From Candidatus Mnemosynella bozhongmuii (GTDB taxonomy: Archaea > Halobacteriota > Archaeoglobi > Mnemosynellales > Mnemosynellaceae): a DNA stretch of 23,684 bases. The notes beneath the pieces were generated by a model. It was not told where the DNA came from and ran no database searches. It saw only the letters and a list, made by a program, of their open reading frames with translations. Both the position numbers and the translations under genes were made by a program. Within the stretch, counting starts at the first letter, position 1. Every line of letters begins with the position of its first letter. Positions 13,190 to 20,349 of this stretch are shown one piece after another. The stretch covers positions 1-23,684 of the forward strand of contig JACIWD010000095.1 in assembly GCA_014361165.1 (NCBI GenBank), given 5' to 3'.

Positions 13190-14054
13190 CGATCCTCCTC
13201 CTAAACCTCTCAATCTCCTCATCCACGAGCTTCTGAAAGATTCTGATGTCCTCCTCTGTCATGTGCTTGAATCTTCCCTGAAGTTTCAGATATTCCTCAA
13301 CAGGAAGCTTATCTCCTTCGAGAACTCTCTTGGTTGGAGCGCTCACTCTTATCTTTCCATTCACCCTCTCGTACATCAGACACACTCCGGTCTGAACCGC
13401 AAGTCTCCCGAGTTCAACGGTTTTCGCAGGATCCGATCTCCATCCGGTCGGACATGTGCACAGAATGTGGAGAAACTTCGGACCCTTTATTTCGAGAGCT
13501 CTTTTGGTCTTTGCATATATGTCCTGAGGATAGCCAACAGAGGTTGTTCCAACGTATGGAATATCGTGAGCTTCCACAATGTCAAGAATCCTCTTCTTTA
13601 TTCCCTTCCTTCCTTCCGGAGTTGTGCTCGTGCTCGCTCCAAAAGGTGTTGCACCGCTCTTCTGCATCCCGGTGTTTCCGTATGCCTCGTTGTCGTAGCA
13701 GACGTAAAGAAAGTTTGCGCCCCGTTCGAGAGCTCCGCTCAGGGCAGAAAGACCTATGTCAAATGTTGCTCCATCTCCAGCAAGAGCAATTGCATTTCCC
13801 TCTATTCCTCTTGCCTCAAGTCCGAGAGATATTCCCTCAACCGTGGGAGCAGATGCTGCGAATGCCATGTGAAATGTGGGAACTCCGAATGCACCGAGAG
13901 GATAGACGCCAGCGATAACACCCATGCATGAAGCTGGAATCACGATTGCGGTTCTCCGGCCGGCTGCTCTGAGAACGTGTCTGGCTGCCAGGGCAGCCCC
14001 GCATCCAGTGCATGCAGGACTTCCTTTGTATAGCAATTCTTCATTTTTAGTCAT
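13176..14054 (-). CDS. porB: 2-oxoacid:ferredoxin oxidoreductase, beta (TPP-binding) subunit
   Basis: 292 aa from the ATG at 14054 (a GTG is one codon upstream). The proximal cluster ligands are visible: C15/C18 (ACTGCGAALAARHVL), C43 and C201 (CTCPTGWR). The TPP/Mg motif is GDGATFDIG (93-101) followed by YDNEAYGNTGMQKSGATPFG. It ends EEYLKLQGRFKHM, as in Pyrococcus PorB/VorB. It is the first gene of the operon; TATATATA at 14078-14085 lies 27 bp before the ATG, so the message is probably leaderless. Pyruvate or a branched 2-oxoacid is oxidised to acyl-CoA and CO2, or the reverse. Confidence 0.94.
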   Translation of the reverse strand: MTKNEELLYKGSPACTGCGAALAARHVLRAAGRRTAIVIPASCMGVIAGVYPLGAFGVPTFHMAFAASAPTVEGISLGLEARGIEGNAIALAGDGATFDIGLSALSGALERGANFLYVCYDNEAYGNTGMQKSGATPFGASTSTTPEGRKGIKKRILDIVEAHDIPYVGTTSVGYPQDIYAKTKRALEIKGPKFLHILCTCPTGWRSDPAKTVELGRLAVQTGVCLMYERVNGKIRVSAPTKRVLEGDKLPVEEYLKLQGRFKHMTEEDIRIFQKLVDEEIERFRRRIDEEI

Positions 14055-14077
14055 CACTCTTTCTTATGATGATTCGG

Positions 14078-14085
14078 TATATATA
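14078..14085 (-). promoter_or_regulatory. TATA box of the porBAGD operon
   Basis: TATATATA, centre about 27 bp upstream of the porB start, with only a weak ribosome-site match between, which fits a leaderless transcript. The remaining gap to 14220 shows no further feature. Confidence 0.55.
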
Positions 14086-14220
14086 GATATTCATTTTTGT
14101 GCCTTATAAAGACTTGAGGGAGCTTCTGATTTCTCCTTATTGAATTTTGAAAGAAATTAAAATTTTTCACGCCTTTATCCTCCTTTTCCATCGAGCACTC
14201 AATTACTCTGGTTTGATTTG

Positions 14221-14553
14221 CTAACCTGATATAAATATGGGAATTAACATTTTTGAGAGAAGGAAATAAATCAGGATTCCGGCGATAACGGTGATGACAA
14301 GGCTTTTTGTTTTCAAAGCGACAATCATCGTAGGTATTATTGCAAAAAGCTGGGTGTTTCCAACCAGAAATATCTCCGAGTCTCTTATCAAAATGCTCGA
14401 AACGAGCAGAGAAGAGAGGATTGCGGAAGGAATTAAGGAGAGCCATTTTTTGACAGTCTCCTTCTCAAGAGACTCTCCAAGAGCGATCAGCGGAAGGAGT
14501 CTCGGCAGGTATGTTGCAAGTGCCATCAGGAGGATTATTATGAATTTCTCCAC
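14221..14553 (-). CDS. azlD: AzlD-family branched-chain amino-acid exporter small subunit
   Basis: 110 aa, almost entirely hydrophobic with three to four membrane segments. The conserved first helix ALATYLPRLLPLIAL and the following VKKWLSLIPSAILSSLL are the AzlD signature. With AzlC it exports branched-chain amino acids or related compounds. It starts at a GTG (14553) 16 nt inside the end of azlC, so the pair is translationally coupled. Confidence 0.88.
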   Translation of the reverse strand: MEKFIIILLMALATYLPRLLPLIALGESLEKETVKKWLSLIPSAILSSLLVSSILIRDSEIFLVGNTQLFAIIPTMIVALKTKSLVITVIAGILIYFLLSKMLIPIFISG

Positions 14554-15203
14554 ACCATCACCCCGAGAAGAGATGCCATGAGCGGAGAGAGGAAAAGGGC
14601 TGAATACGAGAGAACCGGGAAGAGAGCCACCGTGAGAATTCCCGAAAGAAGGGCAACACCCAGATTTCTCCTGTTATTCAGCTGCCATATCAGAAGAGCT
14701 GAAAACATCGCCGGAAGAGCAAATTCAAGCCCGAGATCGCCGAGATAGATGCTTGAAGCAGTGAGTGCTCCGGAAAGCGTTCCGGCAAACCATGAGAGAT
14801 ATGCGGATATCCCGCATCCGAAAAATCTCATCTTGAAGCTCTCATCTTTTGGAAAGAGGGTTGATGAGACCGAGAAGCTCTCATCGGTTATCAGATGGGC
14901 TAAAAGAATCTTCTCAGCCCTTCCAGTCCTTCTGAGATATCTTGAGAGAGATGTGCTCATGAGAAGGTGTCTGAGATTTACGAAAAAGGTCACGAGAGCT
15001 ATGGAGATTGCATCCGCACCTCTGGAGATCATCTCAACTGCTATGAACTGGGAGGCTCCAGCATAAACAATGAGGGACATTAAGGAGGCTTCAAGAATGC
15101 TCAGTCCGCTGAGGACCGCAAGAGCGCCGAAGGCAAAGCCAAGAGGGATATAGCCCATGACGATTGGAAATGAGGCCTCAACTCCCTTTTTCAGGGGATT
15201 CAT
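14538..15203 (-). CDS. azlC: AzlC-family branched-chain amino-acid exporter large subunit
   Basis: 221 aa with about six to seven membrane helices. Family marks are GVEASFPIVMGYIPLGFAFG at the start, LIVYAGASQFIAVEMI, and VTFFVNLRHLLMSTSLS followed by LITDESFSV. It forms the main pore of the AzlCD exporter. The start ATG at 15203 lacks a ribosome site, but an AT-rich element at 15227-15237 is about 29 bp upstream, which suggests a leaderless message. It is divergent from the glcD-like gene, with which it seems to share that element. Confidence 0.9.
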   Translation of the reverse strand: MNPLKKGVEASFPIVMGYIPLGFAFGALAVLSGLSILEASLMSLIVYAGASQFIAVEMISRGADAISIALVTFFVNLRHLLMSTSLSRYLRRTGRAEKILLAHLITDESFSVSSTLFPKDESFKMRFFGCGISAYLSWFAGTLSGALTASSIYLGDLGLEFALPAMFSALLIWQLNNRRNLGVALLSGILTVALFPVLSYSALFLSPLMASLLGVMVWRNS

Positions 15204-15226
15204 GAGAGGAAGGTGTTCGATAAATG

Positions 15227-15237
15227 TTATTAAATTT
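15227..15237. promoter_or_regulatory. Shared TATA element, azlC and glcD-like gene
   Basis: TTATTAAATTT lies midway between the starts at 15203 (minus, 29 bp) and 15256 (plus, 24 bp). Both distances suit leaderless transcripts from one element read in both directions. Confidence 0.5.
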
Positions 15238-15255
15238 CACGCAGAATTAAAAATC

Positions 15256-16620
15256 ATGAAGATTATCGAGAGACTCGAGGAGATCGTCGGAACCGGGAAT
15301 ATCATCTCGGAATACGAGGATCTTTTCGCATATTCCATAGATGCTGCACCGGGAAAATTTGTCATTCCTCAAGCTGTGGTGAAGGTTCATGAAAGAGATG
15401 AGGTCTCGGAGATTCTGAAACTCTGTGATGAGACAGGAACTCCTGTTGTCTGCAGAGGAGCGGGAAGCTCGATTACGGGTGCGCCAACTCCTGTTGAAGG
15501 AGGAATCGTCCTCGATTTCACAGAAATGAACAGGATAAAGGAGGTTGAGGAGAAGAAAATGTGCGTGACGGTCGAGCCCGGAGTTGTTTATGCCAGGCTC
15601 AACGAGTTCCTCTCACAGTCCAACCTCTTCTTCCCTCCTGACCCGGGAAGTGCCGAAGTCTGCACAATAGGCGGTATGGTCTCCAACAATGCAAGCGGAA
15701 TGAGGGCTGTGAAATACGGGACGACCGAGAATTATGTCAGGGTTCTTGAAGTTGTTCTTCCGGGAGGAAAGATATTCAGAATCGGGAAGAAGGTTGTGAA
15801 AAGCTCAGCAGGATATGATCTCAGGAAGCTCTTCATAGGTTCGGAAGGAACTCTGGGGGCAATAACGGAGATAACACTTTCGCTGAGAGCTCTTCCGAAG
15901 TATCGAAGAACTTTCTTCGCATATTTCGATGATGTTGGAAGGGCAGCAAAGTCAGTCACCGAGATAATTCTCTCCGGAGTCATTCCAGCTGCGATGGAGT
16001 TTCTGGATGATGTGATTCTCGAGACAATAGTGAGGAGTGGAAAGAAAGAGCTGAAGGTTACCGATGCAGCCCTTCTGATAGAGTATGATGGGTTTTTTGA
16101 GGAGAACGTGGTAAGAGAGTGCAATGTTGCGGTTGAAATATGCAGAAAAAATGGTGCAGAGATAATATATGCGGAGAGCGATGAGGAGAGGGAGAGAATC
16201 TGGGAGATAAGAAGGATGGCATATCCTCTTCTTGTTCAGAGATGCGTCTCTCCGATAACCGGGGATGTTATAGTTCCAATAGAGAACTTCGAGGAAGCCA
16301 TTACGAGCTTCAAGAAGATGGCAGAAGAAATGGGCGTTCCAACCAGCTTTCTCGGTCACTCCGGAGATGGTAACATTCATCCAATCATTCTTGCAGACGA
16401 GAGAGATGAGGAGCTCTGGAAAAGAGCTCTTGAGCTGAATGAGAGGATAATAAAGAAGGCTGTCTCTCTTGGCGGCTCAATCACGGCTGAGCATGGAGTT
16501 GGATATGATAAGAACAGGTTTCTGAAACTTGAATGGGGCGAGTCTTTGGAGATTTACAGGAGGATAAAGAGAATTCTCGATCCGAACAATATAATGAATC
16601 CGGGGAAGATGATAGCATGA
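15256..16620 (+). CDS. FAD-linked 2-hydroxyacid dehydrogenase, GlcD/D-lactate type
   Basis: 454 aa from the ATG at 15256. The N-terminal FAD_binding_4 (PCMH) domain has VVCRGAGSSITGAPTPVEGG and later GGMVSNNASGMRAVKYGTT. The C-terminal FAD-oxidase domain ends with the family's SITAEHGVGYDKNRFL and LDPNNIMNPGKM. His residues in GHSGDGNIHP probably lie at the metal/substrate site. It oxidises a D-2-hydroxyacid, D-lactate being the likely one in an Archaeoglobus-like organism, to a 2-oxoacid. Its stop overlaps the start of the Fe-S partner gene. The open frame upstream to 15157 lies antisense to azlC and is not used. Confidence 0.9.
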   Translation: MKIIERLEEIVGTGNIISEYEDLFAYSIDAAPGKFVIPQAVVKVHERDEVSEILKLCDETGTPVVCRGAGSSITGAPTPVEGGIVLDFTEMNRIKEVEEKKMCVTVEPGVVYARLNEFLSQSNLFFPPDPGSAEVCTIGGMVSNNASGMRAVKYGTTENYVRVLEVVLPGGKIFRIGKKVVKSSAGYDLRKLFIGSEGTLGAITEITLSLRALPKYRRTFFAYFDDVGRAAKSVTEIILSGVIPAAMEFLDDVILETIVRSGKKELKVTDAALLIEYDGFFEENVVRECNVAVEICRKNGAEIIYAESDEERERIWEIRRMAYPLLVQRCVSPITGDVIVPIENFEEAITSFKKMAEEMGVPTSFLGHSGDGNIHPIILADERDEELWKRALELNERIIKKAVSLGGSITAEHGVGYDKNRFLKLEWGESLEIYRRIKRILDPNNIMNPGKMIA

Positions 16621-17633
16621 ATGAGGAGATTTATCACTGCATAAGATGCGGATTCTGCACATCAAGATGTGTAACGCTTCCAGAGTTTGGAGTTGAGAGT
16701 GCTGGACCGAGAGGAAGGATGCTGCTTCTGAGAGGAATTGCAGAGGGTCTTCTCACCTTTAACGAGAAGGTTGCAGGAAGATTATTTCAGTGCACCACCT
16801 GCGATTCCTGTTCGTTGAGCTGTCCCGCGGGTCTGAGACTTTCAGAGATCTTCGAGGAGTTCAGAGAGGAGGCTTTTGAGAGAGGACTTCTTCCAGAGAA
16901 TCTGAGAAAGATTTCTGAAAATGTCAGGAAATTCGGAAATCCCTACGGAGAGAGTTCGGCAATAAAAAGTGTGAGGAGAGGTGAAAAATGTCTCTTCATA
17001 GGTTGCACAACGAGATTCAGAAGAAAGGAGACACTGAAAAGGGTTCTTGAAATCGCGGAGATGCTGGAGTGGAGTCTGGTTGAAGAAGTTTGCTGCGGTT
17101 CTCCTGTGAAGAGAATCGGAGATCTGGCTCTTTTCAGAGAGCTCGTGAAAAGGAACTATGAGAATCTCAGAAAGTTCTCAGAGGTTGTTGTTCTGTGTGC
17201 CGGGTGTTACAGAACTCTATCGGAAGATTACAGAAAATTTGGGGCTCCGCTCAAAGTCTCACACATAACCGAGGAGCTTGCTGGAATGACCTTTGAGGCC
17301 GAGATTGAGAGAGCGACCTATCATGATCCCTGCCATCTCGGAAGAGCCTTCTCATTCTACGAGCCTCCAAGAGAGTTGCTGAGAAAAGCAGGAGTTGAGC
17401 TGGTGGAGATGAAGAGAAACAGGGAGAACTCAAGATGCTGTGGCGGGGGAGGAGGATTCAGGGCACTTCATCCCGAGGTCTCAAGAAGAATTGCAATGAA
17501 AAGGGTTGAAGAGGCATCCGAGGTCTCGGAAGTCCTTCTGACCTCATGTCCCTTCTGTCACATAAATTTGAGCGAAGTCTCCGATGAGCTTGGTGTCAGG
17601 GTCCACGATATACTAGATGTCCTCAAACTCTGA
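16617..17633 (+). CDS. GlcF/HdrD-like Fe-S protein with two CCG domains
   Basis: 338 aa from the ATG at 16617, coupled to the preceding gene by an ATGA overlap. Two [4Fe-4S] motifs: C8-C11-C14-C18 and C59-C62-C65-C69. Two cysteine-rich CCG domains follow, with EEVCCGSPVKR around residue 160 and SRCCGGGGGFRALHP around 275, plus YHDPCHLGR. This is the layout of GlcF, LldE-like and HdrD proteins. It should take electrons from the FAD subunit and pass them to a quinone or a membrane or Hdr-type acceptor. No membrane helix is present, so attachment is through a partner. Confidence 0.9.
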   Translation: MNEEIYHCIRCGFCTSRCVTLPEFGVESAGPRGRMLLLRGIAEGLLTFNEKVAGRLFQCTTCDSCSLSCPAGLRLSEIFEEFREEAFERGLLPENLRKISENVRKFGNPYGESSAIKSVRRGEKCLFIGCTTRFRRKETLKRVLEIAEMLEWSLVEEVCCGSPVKRIGDLALFRELVKRNYENLRKFSEVVVLCAGCYRTLSEDYRKFGAPLKVSHITEELAGMTFEAEIERATYHDPCHLGRAFSFYEPPRELLRKAGVELVEMKRNRENSRCCGGGGGFRALHPEVSRRIAMKRVEEASEVSEVLLTSCPFCHINLSEVSDELGVRVHDILDVLKL

Positions 17634-18353
17634 TCAGATCATGTATCTTCCCGCATTGATGTCAACAACAACTCCGGTCATGTAATCATTTTCCAGAAGG
17701 AAGATGACCGCATGAGCCACCTCTTCCGGTTTTGCGACCCTTTTAACGAGAGAGAGCTCGGCAAGTCTCTTTTTTGTCTCCTCATCGATTATATCTGTCT
17801 CAACAGGCCCGGGTGCAACAGCAGAAACAAGAATGTCCGGAGCAAGTTCTCTGGCCAGAGAAAACGTGAATCCAATTATTCCGGATTTGGAGGCTGCGTA
17901 ATGAGCTCCGAGCGTTCCTCCGTTTCTTCCCGCAATGGACGAGATGTTCACGATCTTACCCTTTTTCATGAAGCGAAGGACTTCCTGAGTTACAATGAAC
18001 ATTGAATCGAGATTCACTCTCATGACCTCTCTCCATTCCTCATCGCTGATCTCTCGGATGGAGCGGGTCCAGCCCACTATTCCGGCATTGTTAATGAGGA
18101 TGTCTATCCCTCCAAAAGTCCTCACGATCTCCTCAACCATCTTTCTCACTTCGTCCCTCTTTCCGACATCTGCTTTAACCAGAATTCCATCGGAGAACTT
18201 CTTAACTTCTTCAAGAGTCTTTCTGGCCTCCTCCTCGTTCCTCCTGTAATTTATTGCAACCCTGCAACCTTTCTCAGCAAGTTTAACAGCTATTGCCCTT
18301 CCAATACCTCTGCTCGCTCCCGTAACAAGAGCAACCCTGTCTTTGAGATCCAT
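17634..18353 (-). CDS. Short-chain dehydrogenase/reductase, FabG-like
   Basis: 239 aa, full SDR length. Nucleotide-binding TGASRGIG near residue 11-18 (NYRR at the end of strand 2 suggests NADPH), LINNAG, catalytic Ser in VNISSIAG, and catalytic YAASK. The C-terminal GxxVDINAGRYM is typical of the FabG branch. Substrate is not deducible; many archaeal FabG-like proteins act on 3-oxoacyl or sugar substrates. It is convergent with the glcF-like gene and abuts it. The minus-strand TATA-like GATTTAATTG (18378-18387) is 30 bp before the ATG. Confidence 0.9.
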   Translation of the reverse strand: MDLKDRVALVTGASRGIGRAIAVKLAEKGCRVAINYRRNEEEARKTLEEVKKFSDGILVKADVGKRDEVRKMVEEIVRTFGGIDILINNAGIVGWTRSIREISDEEWREVMRVNLDSMFIVTQEVLRFMKKGKIVNISSIAGRNGGTLGAHYAASKSGIIGFTFSLARELAPDILVSAVAPGPVETDIIDEETKKRLAELSLVKRVAKPEEVAHAVIFLLENDYMTGVVVDINAGRYMI

Positions 18354-18377
18354 GTGTTAAAATTCTCCCTTCATTCC

Positions 18378-18387
18378 AATTAAATCT
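18378..18387 (-). promoter_or_regulatory. TATA box of the SDR gene
   Basis: Minus-strand GATTTAATTG about 30 bp upstream of the ATG at 18353. Confidence 0.4.
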
Positions 18388-18418
18388 TGCTGCCAGTTTG
18401 CTTCGCCAGACAGAGACC

Positions 18419-18571
18419 TTTAAATTATTCTCCCCCCTCAAATGTTCCTTGCTAAGAGGGATGATTGCAGAGGTTTCCCGAAGCAATCGTCAAACTCGAG
18501 AACCATGAGGAGAGATTCGTATCACTGACCTTGAGGGGTGTCATGAAGAGGGGTTGCATGAGGAGTGATAC
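18419..18571 (+). ncRNA. Possible small RNA gene with its own TATA box, repeat-rich
   Basis: In the 260-bp gap before tRNA-Tyr, TTTAAATTA (18419-18427) is a plausible TATA box with no reading frame of note behind it. Downstream are an inverted repeat GATTGC/GCAATC (18463-18488), an 8-bp perfect inverted repeat GTATCACT/AGTGATAC (18519-18526 and 18564-18571), and a C'-like ATGAGGA (18505-18511) followed after 12-13 bases by the D-box CTGA (18525-18528), which hints at a C/D-box guide RNA. The expected upstream C box is poor (ATGATTG). Existence as a transcript is inference. Confidence 0.22.
18533..18561. repeat. Tandem 14-bp imperfect direct repeat
   Basis: GAGGGGTGTCATGA (18533-18546) and GAGGGGTTGCATGA (18548-18561) match at 12 of 14 positions. 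CATGAGGAG also occurs twice (18504-18512, 18557-18565). The set lies just before the TATA box of tRNA-Tyr. Confidence 0.6.
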
Positions 18572-18576
18572 AAACA

Positions 18577-18587
18577 TTTTTATAAAT
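18577..18587 (+). promoter_or_regulatory. TATA box of tRNA-Tyr
   Basis: TTTTTATAAAT, centre about 33 bp upstream of the tRNA 5' end at 18615, giving a short 5' leader. Confidence 0.6.
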
Positions 18588-18614
18588 GGGATGTTTCCTA
18601 AAGAAGTTTAGAGA

Positions 18615-18715
18615 CCCGCCTTAGCTCAGAGGTAGAGCGCGCGGCTGTAGTTGGGTATCAGAAAAATCAGATAGCGGAAACCGCGTGGTCCCCGGTTCAA
18701 ATCCGGGAGGCGGGA
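18615..18715 (+). tRNA. tRNA-Tyr (anticodon GTA) with a 29-nt intron
   Basis: Mature tRNA of 72 nt plus intron at 18651-18679. Acceptor CCCGCCT/AGGCGGG (18615-18621 with 18708-18714), discriminator A; D stem GCTC/GAGC; anticodon stem CGCGG/CCGCG (18640-18644 with 18681-18685); T stem CCCGG/CCGGG with loop TTCAAAT. Removing the intron gives the 7-base loop CTGTAGA with anticodon GTA. The cut sites fall at the canonical 37/38 position. A bulge-helix-bulge can be drawn: 3-nt bulges AGT (18649-18651) and AAA (18678-18680) around a 4-bp helix CTGT/GCGG that relies on two G-U pairs; inside, TATC/GATA can pair. The splicing endonuclease is expected to remove the intron. Confidence 0.93.
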
Positions 18716-18725
18716 TATTCTTCTC

Positions 18726-20192
18726 CTATCCTCTTTTCGGAAGTCTGATCAAAAATTTGCTTCCTCCCAGAAATTCTATTGAACCTCCGTATTTTTCTAT
18801 GAACTCCTTCACTATAAGCAGTCCGAGTCTGTGAGATTTTTCCGGATTGAAAATCCATTTTTCAGCATTCTCTGGAAAACCGGAGCCATTGTCCCAGAAG
18901 TGAATTCTCACCTCGTGATTGCTCTCCACTTTCGCAAATATCTTCGTTGCCTTTCCATGCTTAACAGCATTCCTTATGAGATTATCGAAAACAATGTTTA
19001 TTCCCTCATCCGCAAGGATTTCGGCATCTCCCTCCATTTCGATCTCAACACCATGAAATTCAGAAATTGGTTTCAGGACATCTGAAAGTCTGTATATTTC
19101 TCTTTTCTCGGTCTCAAGACTTCTTATGATGTTCAGGATTTCGGTGCACCTCTCCAGCTGTCTCCTGGCCTTCCTCACCATTTCACTCTCCTCAGCAAGT
19201 TCAAGATAACCGAATGCTGCGGTTATGATGTTCGCGAGGTCGTGACGCATGATTCTGAAAAGAAATCTGAGGTCTTCTTCCGAGCTTTTTATTTTTTCGA
19301 GCATTCTGTTGTAATTCGAGATTAAATTGGAAATCTCATCCCCGTAATCATCCTCATCCGCTTTTTCCCCATTCCGAACAGCTTCCTCAAACTTCAGAAG
19401 TCTTGAGACTATGAATCTGTCGATGAGATATGCCAATACCACTACTGCGCTCAGAATTCCAAGGATGGTGTAGACATAATATGTGAGGATCAAACGTGTG
19501 AACTGGGGATAAAAGACATTTTCGAATTCCACTGTGATGGGAAGAGAATCATAAACCGAGGATTTTACGATCTTCTCGCCTATGAAATCCTCCCTGCTCT
19601 CGAAATATATTTTTGAGTCTATTGAGCTTTCAAGAGAGCTCACCCATTCATCATCGAGATATCTCGCCATCACGAGCCATCCTCTTATCTCTCCGCTCCA
19701 GTCACTTCTGAGAATGGGGCTTGAGGCAATGACAAGAGGTCTGTCAATCATCAAAATCGTTGTTTTTGGCTCCTCTCCTCTGAGAGATGGCAGGATTTCG
19801 AGCAATTCTGCTGGAATTTCTCTCTCGCTCCAGCTGACATCATAAAACTTTGAGAAGACAACCTCGCCATCTTTTCTGATGAAAATCATCGAATTTATCT
19901 TTGCATCTCTGAATGTATCTTCGATGAGATTTGAACTGATGTATTCCTCGTTCAAATCCTCGATGAACTCATATGTGTCGTCCCAGACCGCCCAGTCGAT
20001 GCAGAACTTCTCCAGATTTTGAGATTCAATTCTGATTGCATTTTCAACCAGCTTAATCTTTATTTCAGCCAAATGCTCTGAATTTCTCACTATCTCATTT
20101 TCTCCTATCTGATAATTTGCGTATCCAGCTAATAGAGTGATCAGAACCGTAATTGCGAGGAGCAGACATATCATTCTGTTCCTAATCTTCAT
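18726..20192 (-). CDS. Membrane sensor histidine kinase with CHASE4 domain
   Basis: 488 aa. TM1 at 8-28; an extracytoplasmic CHASE4-type sensor (about 30-235) with the signature CIDWAVWDDTYEFI (64-77); TM2 at about 236-258; a HAMP-like linker (258-305); H-box RIMRHDLAN with phospho-accepting H317; an HATPase_c domain with N-box NLIRNAVKH (404-412, N408) and G1 box DNGSGFP (434-440). The usual second glycine box reads HRLGLLIV (454-461), slightly degenerate. No response regulator gene is nearby, so its partner is elsewhere. The gene is convergent with tRNA-Tyr, with only 10 bases between them. Signal is unknown; CHASE4 senses small ligands outside the cell. Promoter is probably the AT-rich run near 20225-20240. 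Confidence 0.9.
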   Translation of the reverse strand: MKIRNRMICLLLAITVLITLLAGYANYQIGENEIVRNSEHLAEIKIKLVENAIRIESQNLEKFCIDWAVWDDTYEFIEDLNEEYISSNLIEDTFRDAKINSMIFIRKDGEVVFSKFYDVSWSEREIPAELLEILPSLRGEEPKTTILMIDRPLVIASSPILRSDWSGEIRGWLVMARYLDDEWVSSLESSIDSKIYFESREDFIGEKIVKSSVYDSLPITVEFENVFYPQFTRLILTYYVYTILGILSAVVVLAYLIDRFIVSRLLKFEEAVRNGEKADEDDYGDEISNLISNYNRMLEKIKSSEEDLRFLFRIMRHDLANIITAAFGYLELAEESEMVRKARRQLERCTEILNIIRSLETEKREIYRLSDVLKPISEFHGVEIEMEGDAEILADEGINIVFDNLIRNAVKHGKATKIFAKVESNHEVRIHFWDNGSGFPENAEKWIFNPEKSHRLGLLIVKEFIEKYGGSIEFLGGSKFLIRLPKRG

Positions 20193-20274
20193 ATCATCTC
20201 ACAGATGATGCTGTAAGTTCTCGATAAAATTTAAAGTTTTTATCTCCATCAAAGTCCTGAACTTCTTGCACAAT

Positions 20275-20284
20275 GTTTTTATAC
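20275..20284 (+). promoter_or_regulatory. TATA box of the MgtE-like gene
   Basis: GTTTTTATAC near 20275-20284, predicting a transcript start near 20305-20310, which leaves a leader of 40 to 75 nt depending on the start codon used. Confidence 0.45.
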
Positions 20285-20349
20285 TCCTCTCAAAAACTCC
20301 TACTGAGATTTCTCAAACCAGAGGTGTCAGAAGATGCGGGGTGAGGATG

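Noticed and set aside
13263..13931. Two long plus-strand frames antisense to porB
   Set aside because: Low-complexity Ser/Arg/Cys-rich translations without motifs; porB on the other strand is certain.
18283..18486. Minus-strand frame of 67 residues upstream of the SDR gene
   Set aside because: It overlaps the SDR start in another frame, has no motifs, and conflicts with the SDR promoter.
20266..20346. 27-residue extension of the Mg-transporter frame
   Set aside because: It begins inside the predicted TATA box (20275-20284), so it would lie upstream of the transcript start.
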